The notes under the pieces: model-generated
Told to the model about the DNA's origin: nothing
Database searches by the model: none
The model's input: the letters and a program-made list of their open reading frames with translations, nothing else
Part shown: positions 50,001-60,172 of the stretch, piece by piece
Layout of the letters: every line of letters begins with the position of its first letter
Numbering within the stretch: position 1 is the first letter of the stretch
Made by a program: the position numbers and the translations under genes
Origin: Epithemia pelagica
Lineage: Eukaryota > Bacillariophyta > Bacillariophyceae > Surirellales > Surirellaceae
Reading direction: 5' to 3'
NCBI GenBank assembly: GCA_946965045.2
Contig: OX337233.1
Span: 2,914,001-2,978,000 of the forward strand
Length of the DNA stretch: 64,000 bases

Positions 50001-51113
50001 CGTTCAAAAATCCCAAGCTATACAAGATTTAACAATCCCGGTGTTTGCAAAGACCGTGTCGTCAATAATGCAGTCATTTGCCGTGGAATGTCTCCTTCAC
50101 GGGAACTTGACTATCGAAGAAGCGAAAGAAGCGAAGCAGATGATACTGTTCATGATTGAAGCATTGAATCCAAGTGCACAGGCGCCCACTGGTCTCAAAC
50201 GACAGAAATATCCTCCGCTTTCCATTCTCAAGCTGCCTGCTGTCTCAACCCACACAGTTATTTCAGTTCCAGCAAAAAATCCGACAGAGTCGAACACTAG
50301 TGTGGAAGTTTACGTGCAGGTCGGTAAGGACCGGTTGAGGGACCGTGTCTTGATCGACGTTTTGGTTCATATCATGGACGACCCAATGTACACACAGTTA
50401 CGAACCAAGGACGCCTTTGGTTACGACGTGTCGTGCGATTCGCGGTGGTCGTACGGTATCACTGGGTTTTTATTTCATGTTGTTTCCAATGTCAAGAGTG
50501 CCTCTGAGATTGTGAAACGCATCGATCGCTTTCTGGTCGATTTCCGTAATGACTTTTTCGGAACACTGTCGGACCAAGACTTTGCCGAACATGTGGTTGG
50601 CCTAGCACAAAACAAACTTGACAGTAAGTATGGAGGGGAGTCAAGAAAATGCATCACATTGTTTCTAACGTTCTCTGGTGCTGTTCTGGTTTCTAGTGTT
50701 TAATTCTTTGTCAGAAGAGTAAGTCATGGATCGGACAATCCCACCCCATTTGTATGCTTTGGACTAAATCGTTTCTGTTTATTTTCAGGACGGATTCGTA
50801 TTGGGATGAAATCGTCAACGGAACCTTCTCTTGGCAAAGCTGGCGAGATGAAGCAGTGGAGCTACGAACCGTGACTAAGACGGATGTGATTGAGGCCTTC
50901 GACGAATGGCTCCATCCAGAAATATCAAAGCGACGCATTCTCGTGGTTCAGGTAATTGGTGGAGAAGATGGAAGCACTGTTGCGGTGGGCAAACCCACAG
51001 TTTCTCCGGGTGAATCGTCTGTAGGAGAATACGCCGATAAGCAGGTGGACGGGTTCCATCGTGACGTATGCAAGCGCCAAACATGGGGACGAGTGACCTC
51101 AAAGCTGGCGTAG
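47068..51113 (+). CDS. Nardilysin-like M16 metallopeptidase with inserted Tudor-like segment
   Basis: Three exons (47068-50623, 50697-50718, 50789-51113) with GT-AG introns of 73 and 70 nt give 1300 aa. The zinc site is HFLEH at about residues 159-163, with the third ligand Glu in RELNAIESEFQ. Around it lie GMAHFLEHLLFLGSEKYP and SKHGGSDNAWTS, standard for insulysin/nardilysin peptidases. A long acidic insert (EEDDEYDDEEEEDEEAEE) just before the zinc site is the hallmark of nardilysin. At about residues 710-760 a segment with WFPATVTQYDSKRNRIKVCY and EEQWHTMDV resembles a Tudor barrel. These enzymes cut peptides at basic sites inside a closed chamber. I see no signal peptide. The ATG at 47068 is the first in frame. 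Confidence 0.87.
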
Positions 51114-51540
51114 ATTTTCCCGATATAGATGGAGTTAATGGAGGGTTGCTTTTCTAGAGGTACGTTGGATTGCTTCGAAGCGTTTGGTGGTTACCAAGAA
51201 AAGCGGGCACCGCCTTGTAGTCTTCCAAATGCAGCGGTGTATCATCCGCATTCTGAAACATTTGGAAAGACGAAGGCTCCACTTCCCTTCTCACTTTTGT
51301 GACTGTCAGGGAGGGGGAAGCCGATGGACTTGACCTATACTACACCAGGTCTGCGGCTCTGCCCAAAGCAAATAAGACCAGGACTCTTGGTCGAATCCAG
51401 AATAGGTTTCCCGTGACGAAGATGTGGCGAGAGAAGTGACTGGAATCGGACATTTTGTTTAACAACTCACCGTTTATCTATGCTCTTTCTTCATCAGTCG
51501 ACTACTGCTACACACTTTGTTTGACATGGGCGAACATCAA
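51114..51540. other. Spacer between peptidase and gene relic
   Basis: No coding signal. If the relic that follows ever had a signal-peptide exon like its paralog, it should lie here, but I could not find one. Confidence 0.4.
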
Positions 51541-52125
51541 CATTTCGTCTCACAGAGAAAGCAGGTCTACCATCATAGGAAGGCATTGCGAAAACGTGAA
51601 CTGTCCTCCTTACAAGTTGGATTTTTTCGCTCGTTGCTGAGGTTGGCCTTAGAGGATCACAAACCGGAAGGGAACTGTTCTGTTCGAATGGCTTGGAAAT
51701 GTCAACTCGCATCAAAAACCATCCCAATACCCATTAAATGTTTTCCCCCGGAGCTGCTTCAATAGTGTACCAAAGTTCGTCAAGATGTAGATATCTCTAT
51801 CACGATGGGGTTCCTGTCATGCTGGAATCTCTTTTTTCGAGATTTCGACGGACGGTATGATTCGGAACAAACGTTCTTCCATCGTTCTCGGGAACTTGGC
51901 ATCGTAGATTCGGATAGAACTGTCATACATCCTTCCGTAAAGGATTTCCTTGAGCTTGTCCGGTCGTCAAAACTGCGCGAATTCTATGTGCGTCGTGTGA
52001 TGCCACAACGGAAGAGATTCGAAGATCTGCACTTCATCGTTCCAGTTCTGATTTGCTGTCCTAGCCTTAATTGGTTATCGATGTTGCTCTTATCTTTCAC
52101 TTGTAGTGTAATTCCGTTCTTGTGA
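51541..52125 (+). pseudogene. Stop-containing copy of the secreted gene at 53908-54794
   Basis: Reading from about 51541, the translation follows exon 2 of the gene at 53908-54794: SSLQVGFFRSLLRLALEDHKPEGNC against TALQVGYIRSLLSLAIEDEKPEGDC, then FPPELLQ-stop-CTKVR against FSPELLQQCAKVR, then GRYDSEQTFFHRS against RLYDSEQSFFGRS, and IVDSDRTVIHPSVKDFLELVR. The only disruption is a TAG at 51763-51765 where the paralog has a Gln codon; the frame is then open to 52125. The signal-peptide exon is not recognisable upstream. This is most likely a recent pseudogene. Confidence 0.72.
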
Positions 52126-52661
52126 ATATCCACTTTGAGATTAGCTCTTGTTCGTGTTTTGGGTCCACCTTCTTGAAGGAGCATTCGCACATGCAAGCTT
52201 AAGTGACAACAGCGAGAATACGCAGACTACTGCGAGCGAGCAGCTCTAATCGGGGTAGGCATGCGCCCCCGGACAACTTGATCGCGAGAATGCCGGTGTA
52301 TGTGCAACGGAAAAGACTTATCATCCTCATCATAGATTGTACTTTCAGACAATAATAGTAGACTAGGAAACGGGAGAGCCGGTATTTCTGTTCCGCGCGG
52401 GTCTGATTGGGCGCGTACTCAGTCGCTTCCAAATTTTCGATGGAAGGATTCGAGTTTCTCATCCGTTTGTCCTGTCATCATTGCATCAAACTCGGCACTT
52501 GGACGAGAAGGAAGCAAAGTCGAGTTCGGACAATTCGTTTCACCGAGCTCAAAAGGGCGCCAGTAAGGGGAGAGATTGTCGATTGATTGCGTTCATCGCT
52601 TGGAAGAACGCAATTGCATCAAAAGACAAGACGAGAGTGAGTCGGCGCACATGACTGACTG
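52126..52661. other. Intergenic region
   Basis: No gene-like frame with support. It holds the presumed promoter of the gene starting at 52662. Confidence 0.4.
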
Positions 52662-53285
52662 ATGGATTCCCTAGACGATAACCTTCCGTTTTTGGACTTG
52701 CCCATCCCCGATGCAAATGATGAAGAGACTTGGAAATGGAATAAAGATGACGACAGCTTCGGTCATCCTCTTCATTCTGACTTGGATCACAATGATCCAC
52801 ATGACGACGACGAAATACACGAGGGAGCCTCGCACCTATATCTAACGGACGAGGATTCAGTGGCTGTGGTATCGCCTGGATCGTCCAAGAGAAGAAGAAG
52901 AATCTCCAATGACAAGATTCACGATGACCAATTCGTCGATTCAATCGTAGTATCACCTCTTGCGTCTCAGACTTTGAACGAGAGTGAGAGACATGAAGAT
53001 ACGCTCAGAAATCTCGACCATGGCAAGATCCATGACTTCAACGAAGGAGTCAGCAATTCTTTGATCGGTGAATCCCCTGAATCCATACATCTTCAGTACC
53101 AACGACTCATGAAGCGCCTTGCAGACTCCATGCAACGGACAGAAGAAACTCGCCAATTCATCAAACGACGAAGATGTGACATTGGAGGAAGTTTCTTTTT
53201 GAGTTCCGACAGCGAAGAATCGCGAAAATATCTGTTCGAAGTCTTTCGCCGAGACTCGGGATCAGGTTGTTCATTCTCACCATAG
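52662..53285 (+). CDS. Small acidic protein with basic motifs, unknown
   Basis: 207 codons from an ATG with no intron. The first 65 residues are acidic and rich in Asp and His. A basic SSKRRRRIS cluster near residue 75 could be a nuclear localisation signal. A helical segment QYQRLMKRLADSMQRTEETR with a following FIKRRR lies near 145-170 and could form a coiled coil. I do not recognise a family. Confidence 0.5.
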   Translation: MDSLDDNLPFLDLPIPDANDEETWKWNKDDDSFGHPLHSDLDHNDPHDDDEIHEGASHLYLTDEDSVAVVSPGSSKRRRRISNDKIHDDQFVDSIVVSPLASQTLNESERHEDTLRNLDHGKIHDFNEGVSNSLIGESPESIHLQYQRLMKRLADSMQRTEETRQFIKRRRCDIGGSFFLSSDSEESRKYLFEVFRRDSGSGCSFSP

Positions 53286-53907
53286 GTTCTCCGCTGATAT
53301 GCATGCGGCTTCAGCTTAAACAATCCGTTCCTACTTGCAGACAGACGACGTCTCCAAAATCGACCAACCATTGTAAAAACACGATGGGACTTGCATATTA
53401 CTCCTAACCAAACACCAACGGCCCTCACCAACCGTCTGCTGTAACATGTAGCTCGTTGCGGTCGATGGGTTTGAATACGAAACTATTCATAGGCTATCAT
53501 TTTACTTCCAAATCGCATCTTCCAATATACCATTAGGATTACCTATAGGTGTAGGACTTGGTTATGACGAATGACGATGGCAGATGACAGTAGGTACGAC
53601 AACTGACACCGAAGACGGACTCTGACGATCTATGTGACTTGTGACTGGCCGTGTCAGTTTAACCATCCTCAGTTCCGCGACTCAGGAATCCGGAAGCTGG
53701 TTGAGTCCTGCTTCCGCATACAATATAGAGTTGTAGCGCGAGATCGCACAACAGCGGCACATTCTCACGTAGAAAACTGGTACAGGTTTACATGGAATTG
53801 ACGCCGCGAACCCGACGAGAACCATTTGTAATCACGCATCCATTCGCTCTGAGCCATGATGGGGGCAGAGATCTCATAACTCAACGCAACCCCGAAGATC
53901 TCGTACC
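53286..53907. other. Intergenic region
   Basis: About 620 bases without a supportable gene. Several GACGA/TGACG-type short repeats occur around 53560-53640. Confidence 0.4.
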
Positions 53908-54794
53908 ATGAAGACTCTTACCTCCGTATCGCTTTGTGTCCTTTTCTTGCTGAGCTCCCTTCCTTCATACGTTCAATCTGTCTGCTACTGCCCTTGGAAT
54001 TGTGAACGAGCCAAGGGAGGGGATTGCAAATGGCGAGTCGCCATGTGCATCGACCAGGAAGCGGCTTCTGAATGTCAAAAGGCAAACTGGGAAATTGAAG
54101 ACATGTTAGAATCCATGAGCAGTCTCGTTGGTATAGTCCTCGAGTAAGTAAAAGTGCGCATAATCGAAATGGTTCTCTGCGTTGTGTGTGAAAGAGAGCA
54201 AAGGTTTCATGAACGACATGCATGTCCACTAACTTCGCACATTCCTATCCATTATCGCGTTCCAGTGATGGATTGCGAAGCAACAACGTGACCGCCCTTC
54301 AAGTAGGCTACATCCGATCCCTGTTGAGTTTGGCCATAGAGGACGAGAAACCAGAAGGAGACTGTTCCAATGGACTTGCAACAACCACGCGAATGAGGAA
54401 CCATCCCAACAGTTGCTTCTCACCGGAGTTACTTCAACAATGCGCCAAGGTTCGAGATGCTGTTGACAGCTATCAAACCCAGATTCCTGTCAAACTCGAG
54501 TCCTTTTTGCGGGACTCTGAGCGTCTCTATGATTCGGAACAATCTTTCTTCGGACGATCTTTCGAATTGGAAATTGTAGACTCGGATGGAATTGTTGTGA
54601 ACCCGTTCGTGCAAGAGATTTTAGAAATTGTTCGATTCCGAACTCTGGTGAAAACTGCCCGCATTCGATGCGCATCGTTTGATGCTACAGCAGTGGAACT
54701 CGAACATGCAGCAGCCTTTTCCGCAAGCTCTATTGCTCTGGGGCTTTCCATTAGTAGCACAATCGTGTCGCTTATCCTTGTGCATTTGGTGTAG
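53908..54794 (+). CDS. Secreted or membrane-anchored protein of unknown function
   Basis: Two exons (53908-54143 and 54266-54794) are joined by a 122-nt GT-AG intron, giving 254 aa. Residues 1-24 are a textbook signal peptide (TSVSLCVLFLLSSLPSYVQS). The next block is Cys-rich (VCYCPWNCERAKGGDCKWRV ... MCIDQEAASEC), suggesting disulfides outside the cell or in the lumen. The middle part is helical and polar. A hydrophobic stretch (SSIALGLSISSTIVSLILVHLV) ends the protein at its last residues, which fits a C-terminal anchor or a GPI signal. A stop-containing copy of exon 2 lies 2 kb upstream. The family is unknown to me. Confidence 0.7.
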
Positions 54795-55213
54795 AGGCCA
54801 CACCCAACAGCAATCGACTTGATGCCAAGACTTTGAATTTTCAAACTTCGTCCTGGCGGCACCCAAAGAATTCACATCATTCTGATGAAGACAGCCGTAG
54901 TCAGCAGCGTCATTTAAAATCGTCTTTCAACACATTTCACGGTGAATTAGATCTAATGCTATCCCATATGATACCATTGTGAGATGGGTCCTAACTGATA
55001 TGCTCTTCGCCGCTGTTAAAGGCGACGACCGGTTGCATCAAAGCCCGCTTGAATTTGTCCATGAAGTGCACCTAGTCGAGGGAGACCACGTGCCGAACAA
55101 AAAGCCGTGTTTGGTTGTGGTCCCAAAAAGCAACGGCAAAGACTCTAAGACTGAGAGTCTCTTCCGCGAGGAGCACCAACAACACATGCGTCGACACTCA
55201 ATGACTATTCCGA
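54795..55213. other. Convergent 3' spacer
   Basis: No gene. Short plus-strand frames overlap the 3' end of the next minus-strand gene and have no domain. Confidence 0.4.
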
Positions 55214-56846
55214 CTATGGAAACAATGGATCCGTCTCTCCCTCCTGTATATCCAGTGTCCTGGAGAGGGATCTATCGCGTTCTCTTGTTATGCGTTGAGG
55301 ACTTCCATCACTAGAGTGAAGCTCTCCATGAAAATGCAAATTTTGTGGAACAAGAAGAGGTTCAATGCCGTACATGTCTCGAATGTCGGTTTCCATCAAC
55401 AATTCCTGCCTCAGTGTTTCCCTTCTTTGTGAACGAAGGAATGCACCTAATTTTCGCTCTGCCATTGATCCTCGACATACGATGGCACTCCTCTGTGATC
55501 GCCCAATGGATCTGAGTGAACTCCTGGTTCTTCGTTTGGCACGTTCATCTTTGCCCTCCGCTTTTTGGCTTGTTTCTTCATCTTCGATAAAGGGAGATTC
55601 AATGTCTGAGGCCACCGCCGATGCCAAGGAATCCATATCATCAATCTGTGCGTTGCGTTCTAACGCCATCTTGACAACTTCCTTCAAATCGTTTCCTCCA
55701 ATGGCGCGGTTGAGCACTGACAATCTCGGGAAATGTATTTCCTTGGTCAAACTACCAACGCTCTTGTTGTGGGGAAAAGAAATTCCCAGAGAATCAGATG
55801 TGAGCTCGGATCTTCCAGAGTTTCCCAACTCTTGTCCTGTACTACCGTAATGCTTGCGAGGACTGTCCGTGGGTCGTTCAAGCTCGCCTTCCACTGCATC
55901 TGACTGCCCGTCTGCATTTTCCAATAGCTCACGCCAACTGGCGTTGCCATCTTTGTATTGATCCCTGGCTTCTAGTCCCCGTCTTTTGCGCTCTGTCGCT
56001 GCAATGAGTAGGACAGCATGCAATCCACTAGGCATCAAGTTTCGTTCCATTTCCGGTTCTAGGATATGCCGCTTTCCCATGGCCCCCGTGAAAATGATCA
56101 AACGACCAAAGGCTGAGAGCGAAACAACCGCGTGCAAGAACATGCAGACAACCACTCCAACCAACGCAACGCAGAACGGACCTGAAACTAGGTCTGTTAC
56201 AAGCAAGATCAGCCAAAGAAGAAACAAGTACAGAGATACAACAACATAACGCGAGGGCAAGGCAACGCTGTATTGACCCATGGACGATCTCAAGATTGCA
56301 TGCGCATTGTTATCGCTGATGGAACTCAAGAGCCCCCAAGCCGTGAAGTTTGTCACCAAAGCCATGACTGTGACACAGGCATCCATGATCAAGGTACAGG
56401 CAATCCAATACTTGGTCGAAAGATACATTTGATTCTGTAAACTAGCGCGGATTTCTACAGCAAAGTGTGCGGAATTCATTAATACTCCCATTGTTGCATT
56501 AAGAAGCAAGGAAAGAAAGACCATGTTGGAAGCAATTCGCTGAGTGGCATAATCTCGAATTTCCTTCCCAGTCTTTGCCCCTGCAAACAAAAACAATTCA
56601 TCATCAGCAAAGAAAGTGAGAACGAGCCGAACGACACACATGACGAACACAAAGCAAAGACTTACAAGCAATATGCCGCTGCCAGAGCGCTGTCTGGGTC
56701 ACGGGTACAAAAAGATCAAAGAAATTCACCAGACCAAGGAGCGTTGTCCACGTGCTTTCGTCGAAGGTTATCGATCCTACCGGCTTTTGATTTTTATCTT
56801 CAAGAGGCTTTCCAAACGTGACTTTTTTCGGCGAACCCGACCCCAT
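55214..56846 (-). CDS. Multipass membrane protein, unknown
   Basis: Two exons (56846-56666 and 56580-55214) are joined by an 85-nt GT-AG intron, giving 515 aa starting MGSGSPKKVTFGKP. Residues 1-60 are cytosolic-looking, then LLGLVNFFDLFVPVTQTALW. Five or six hydrophobic segments follow up to about residue 260, including VFLSLLLNATMGVLM, YWIACTLIMDACVTVMALV, YVVVSLYLFLLWLILLVTDL and FCVALVGVVVCMFLHAVVSL. The C-terminal 250 residues are hydrophilic, acidic and Ser-rich with basic clusters (DERAKRRTRSSLRS). No channel, transporter or GPCR signature is evident. Confidence 0.65.
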
Positions 56847-57336
56847 GGTAACCTTGCAATTCTGCGCTCTCGGAAACAGGAAGAAATGTTTCAAACGCCA
56901 AAGACAAAGTCTCAACCAAACACTGAAAGTTTTGACGAAAGCAATGAGCTCTTCGTCCGCGTGGTTATCATTTTTTGATCACTGAAAAGCGACTGAATAG
57001 CGATAAGATTTACGAGCCACGGTGATGACCACAGACCACATAGTCATCCATAGGTATCAGAGATGATCATGGCCGATCTAAAGTGAAATGTCTCGATTGG
57101 CCATTCAACAAAGAGAAATGAAACTGAGTGTTGTGTTTGCATTTGTCATCGCCCATTGAATGTGGGGAAACGGAAGTCTGCTCTTCAATTCGATCGGGCC
57201 TAGATATGCCCAAAGACATGAAGAACTCTCCATCACTGCAGCAATAACAAGGGAAGTAAATATGTTTGGCTCCAACAGGATTTGGACAAAGCATGCACCC
57301 TTGGAGTTCGACAATTGAAGACATTTTGATGTCTGA
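56847..57336. other. Spacer between two minus-strand genes
   Basis: 490 bases without a supportable gene. It contains the promoter of the membrane-protein gene and the 3' side of the receptor gene. Confidence 0.4.
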
Positions 57337-59850
57337 TCAATCTTGGACTCCAGTGACGTGAACTCCTCCAATTTGTCCTCGCTTGCGTTTCGGAGCTATG
57401 TCACGCTTTGCAAGATAGAACGCATATATCCGAGGGATGATAAACAGTCCAAGAGTACTGGCTGAAAGAAGCCAGATGATAATCATAAATGCCAATAGTC
57501 CCACGCCAGTTGAAGTTTGATCTTCCAAGATAAAAACCACAGGAACTGAGACCAGCACTGCCTCCAGTTGAACCACCACCATGAGTAAGATCCACCATGT
57601 CTCAGGAAACTTATCTTCTTTGGTTCGTATCATGAAGGTTGTCATGGCAGTCATTGCCATTTGTGTCAAAACAACGGCCAGCAGAACTGGACCGAAAAAG
57701 ACCAGGCTATCAGATGTACAACCACCCACCGTTTCGTTCGTATCGTCGTTCAACACTGTTCGTTCCCAATGGACTGCATCGATTCCTGACATTGCCGAAA
57801 GCAAAGCGACGACCGTGAGTTGAAGGAGAGCCATGGGTCCAACCAAGATCTTGATTTCCACTTGGCGCTCTTTCAAGTTGAAAACCTTGTGAACGCGCCA
57901 CAGCCTGGTAAACAAGGCCGAATATTGGAGGGACAGGCCAACGAACAAAAGCCACGGAAGCGCAGCACACATGCGGTTGAGGGATTGGTCACTCCAGCCA
58001 GCTCCTTCGTCAAAGACCGAGCAAAATATTGTGGAAACCTCAATGGCTACCCCAATGCAGATCACGTGCATGTACCCGGGTTTGGCTGATACAACCAACG
58101 GATCTTTCCGATGGATGAAGAGCCATGCCATACAGCCAATGACGACGAGAATGGTGAGTGACATGACTGCCAAACCGAAACTACGCAGCCCCCCACCAAT
58201 GTAGTTTTGTTGGCCAGGAGTTCGAAGGGGAAGTGGAGGGTTCGTGGAACCACTTGCAAAATGAAATGGAGCAACTTCAAGCCAAGTTAGATTGGTGCCC
58301 GCATAGGCAACGTCCGTCACATTCCAAGATCCGTTCCAGAGATTCAAGGTACCCCACGTCACCGAATCGATGACCCGTGAATTGACTCCAGTGCTTTGAA
58401 AGACAGACCCAAAGCTCACGAGACCTGTAGCACCGCCGAAATTGGAGCCGAGAATACTCGTGTGATGATTTCTCCCCGTCGTTGAACCGTCGGATTCCAT
58501 GGTTGCGTTACATGCTCCGAGTCCCACGCTCATTACTGCATCATACATAAAGGCTACATCAAACAAAGTCAGAGCAGTTCTTTCAACACACTGAAGCAAA
58601 ACACTCTAGAATGCACTCACAGGCTTCGAATCCAGGCTGGGTCGTCTGGAAGAAATCTGGTTTCGCGTACATGTATCCGGTTTGGCCAGGTTCAATGGGG
58701 TTTGCAGCGTTCACTGTATCCACTAACTCTTGCCCTTGCTCGTACCAGCTTTGTTCAAATTTTGTGGTTTCATTCCAATGAATACCAGAAAATGGAAAGA
58801 CTATGGCGGATCCTTCCAATAGCTTTGTTGCGTTTTCGTTATCACCATAGTCTCGTTCCAAGGAGGTTCGATCGTACCACACAAAAAAGAAGTCGCCATT
58901 GTTCATATTCAGCTCCTCTACAGCGTCGCAAATTTCCAGAAAACTGGACGTGACATTGTCCATGGAAATAATGATTGTGCGGTAGCCGATGCGCTGGATC
59001 GAAGTCAAGGCATCTCTTGGTGAAAGAGCATCGACATCAAAGGTCCGAAACCTGGCATTTTCAATTTCAATGGAATATCCATGGGCATAAAACTCAACCT
59101 CTTTTTCTTCAAATATGGAGGTCAAAGATTCCAGTCGCTGCAACCCGGTATCACTTCGTTCGTACAGGAGGGAGACGTAGTTGACTCGTTCCTTGTAAAG
59201 GAGGAAGGTGGAAATGGCATGGGCCGAAGCAAGAAGATCGGGGAACACAGAGGCTGAGAAGGAACTCGTCATATTGAATACGGATCGCAAGTTGTATGCT
59301 TTGGAGATGACCAGTGGAAATTGAGCTGCTTGAGCGACAGCACTGAGTTCCATGGCCACAATGTCCGAGGCGGGTCCAACGGCCGCACAGGGCCAGGCAC
59401 CCCTCTCGTAAAGTCGTTGACTGGCCACATGAGATGGCTGGACGGTATCAATCACAGAAGTATTGGAAATGTGAATTGTCACGTTGCAACTATCATCCAG
59501 CTTGGCCAACTGGGAGACGACGGATGCATCTCTTGCATTAAAGTGTTTGGCAGCCATGAAGGCTGATGCCATTTGCATAAAGCCCACATTGAGATCGTCT
59601 TCACCTGTGAGATCAATTCCAGTCAACGATTCACCTCTTTCATGATATAAACGATGCAGTGAGAGATTGGAACCAGACCAAGCATTCGAATCGAATCAAA
59701 TCGAATCCATCTACCTTACCTGGCGTTTGTAAAGGGTGCAAATACTACGACGGAGCAACTTCGATTGGGCTCAATGAGACATTTCGCGCATGGTAGCAAC
59801 AACAGTAGGCTAAGAAAGAAGGCGAAAGCCGCAACTGGTCTTGGATGCAT
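57337..59850 (-). CDS. Class C GPCR (GABA-B-type) receptor, minus-strand member of pair
   Basis: Three exons (59850-59720, 59636-58621, 58553-57337) have GT-AG introns of 83 and 67 nt that restore the frame of the neighbour at 60173. The product is 787 aa. Exon 1 gives a signal peptide (AAFAFFLSLLLLLPCAKC) and CSVVVFAPFTNAR. A periplasmic-binding-protein type I ligand domain follows (about 45-400), with GFMQMASAFMAAKHFNARD, AVGPASDIVAMELS and TGLQRLESL. The 7TM region (about 504-762) has the GABA-B-like TM3 end SLQYSALFTRLWRVHKVF. The tail is only about 25 residues. Ligand unknown: the fold binds amino acids or related small molecules. Confidence 0.9.
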
Positions 59851-60172
59851 GACTGTCGAACTGTACTCCTACGCCGTGAACACAATAGCGACGGACTCAG
59901 TCATCCAGATAAGACTATACAATCCTTCTTTCTGTTAGTTCTCCCTCTGGTCCTTTGTTGTCGACACACACCTCTGCGAAGTCGACGATCAAAGCGAGGC
60001 AGAACCATCAATATCCGGGTTCCTTGTTACTCTCCATCGCTCTAACTGAATCTGATAAAACTTTTTTAAAACATGAAATCAATCTTGCGTCTGAGGTGTG
60101 TTAGTTGCTTGACATTATCCCGGTTGCCGTGCAATATTCGTCTGTTCACAGTTAAGAACAAAAGAAACGACC
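59851..60172. promoter_or_regulatory. Shared divergent promoter region of the receptor pair
   Basis: 322 bases separate the start codons of two head-to-head receptor paralogs, so both promoters must lie here or within the first introns. I see no motif that I would name. Confidence 0.5.
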
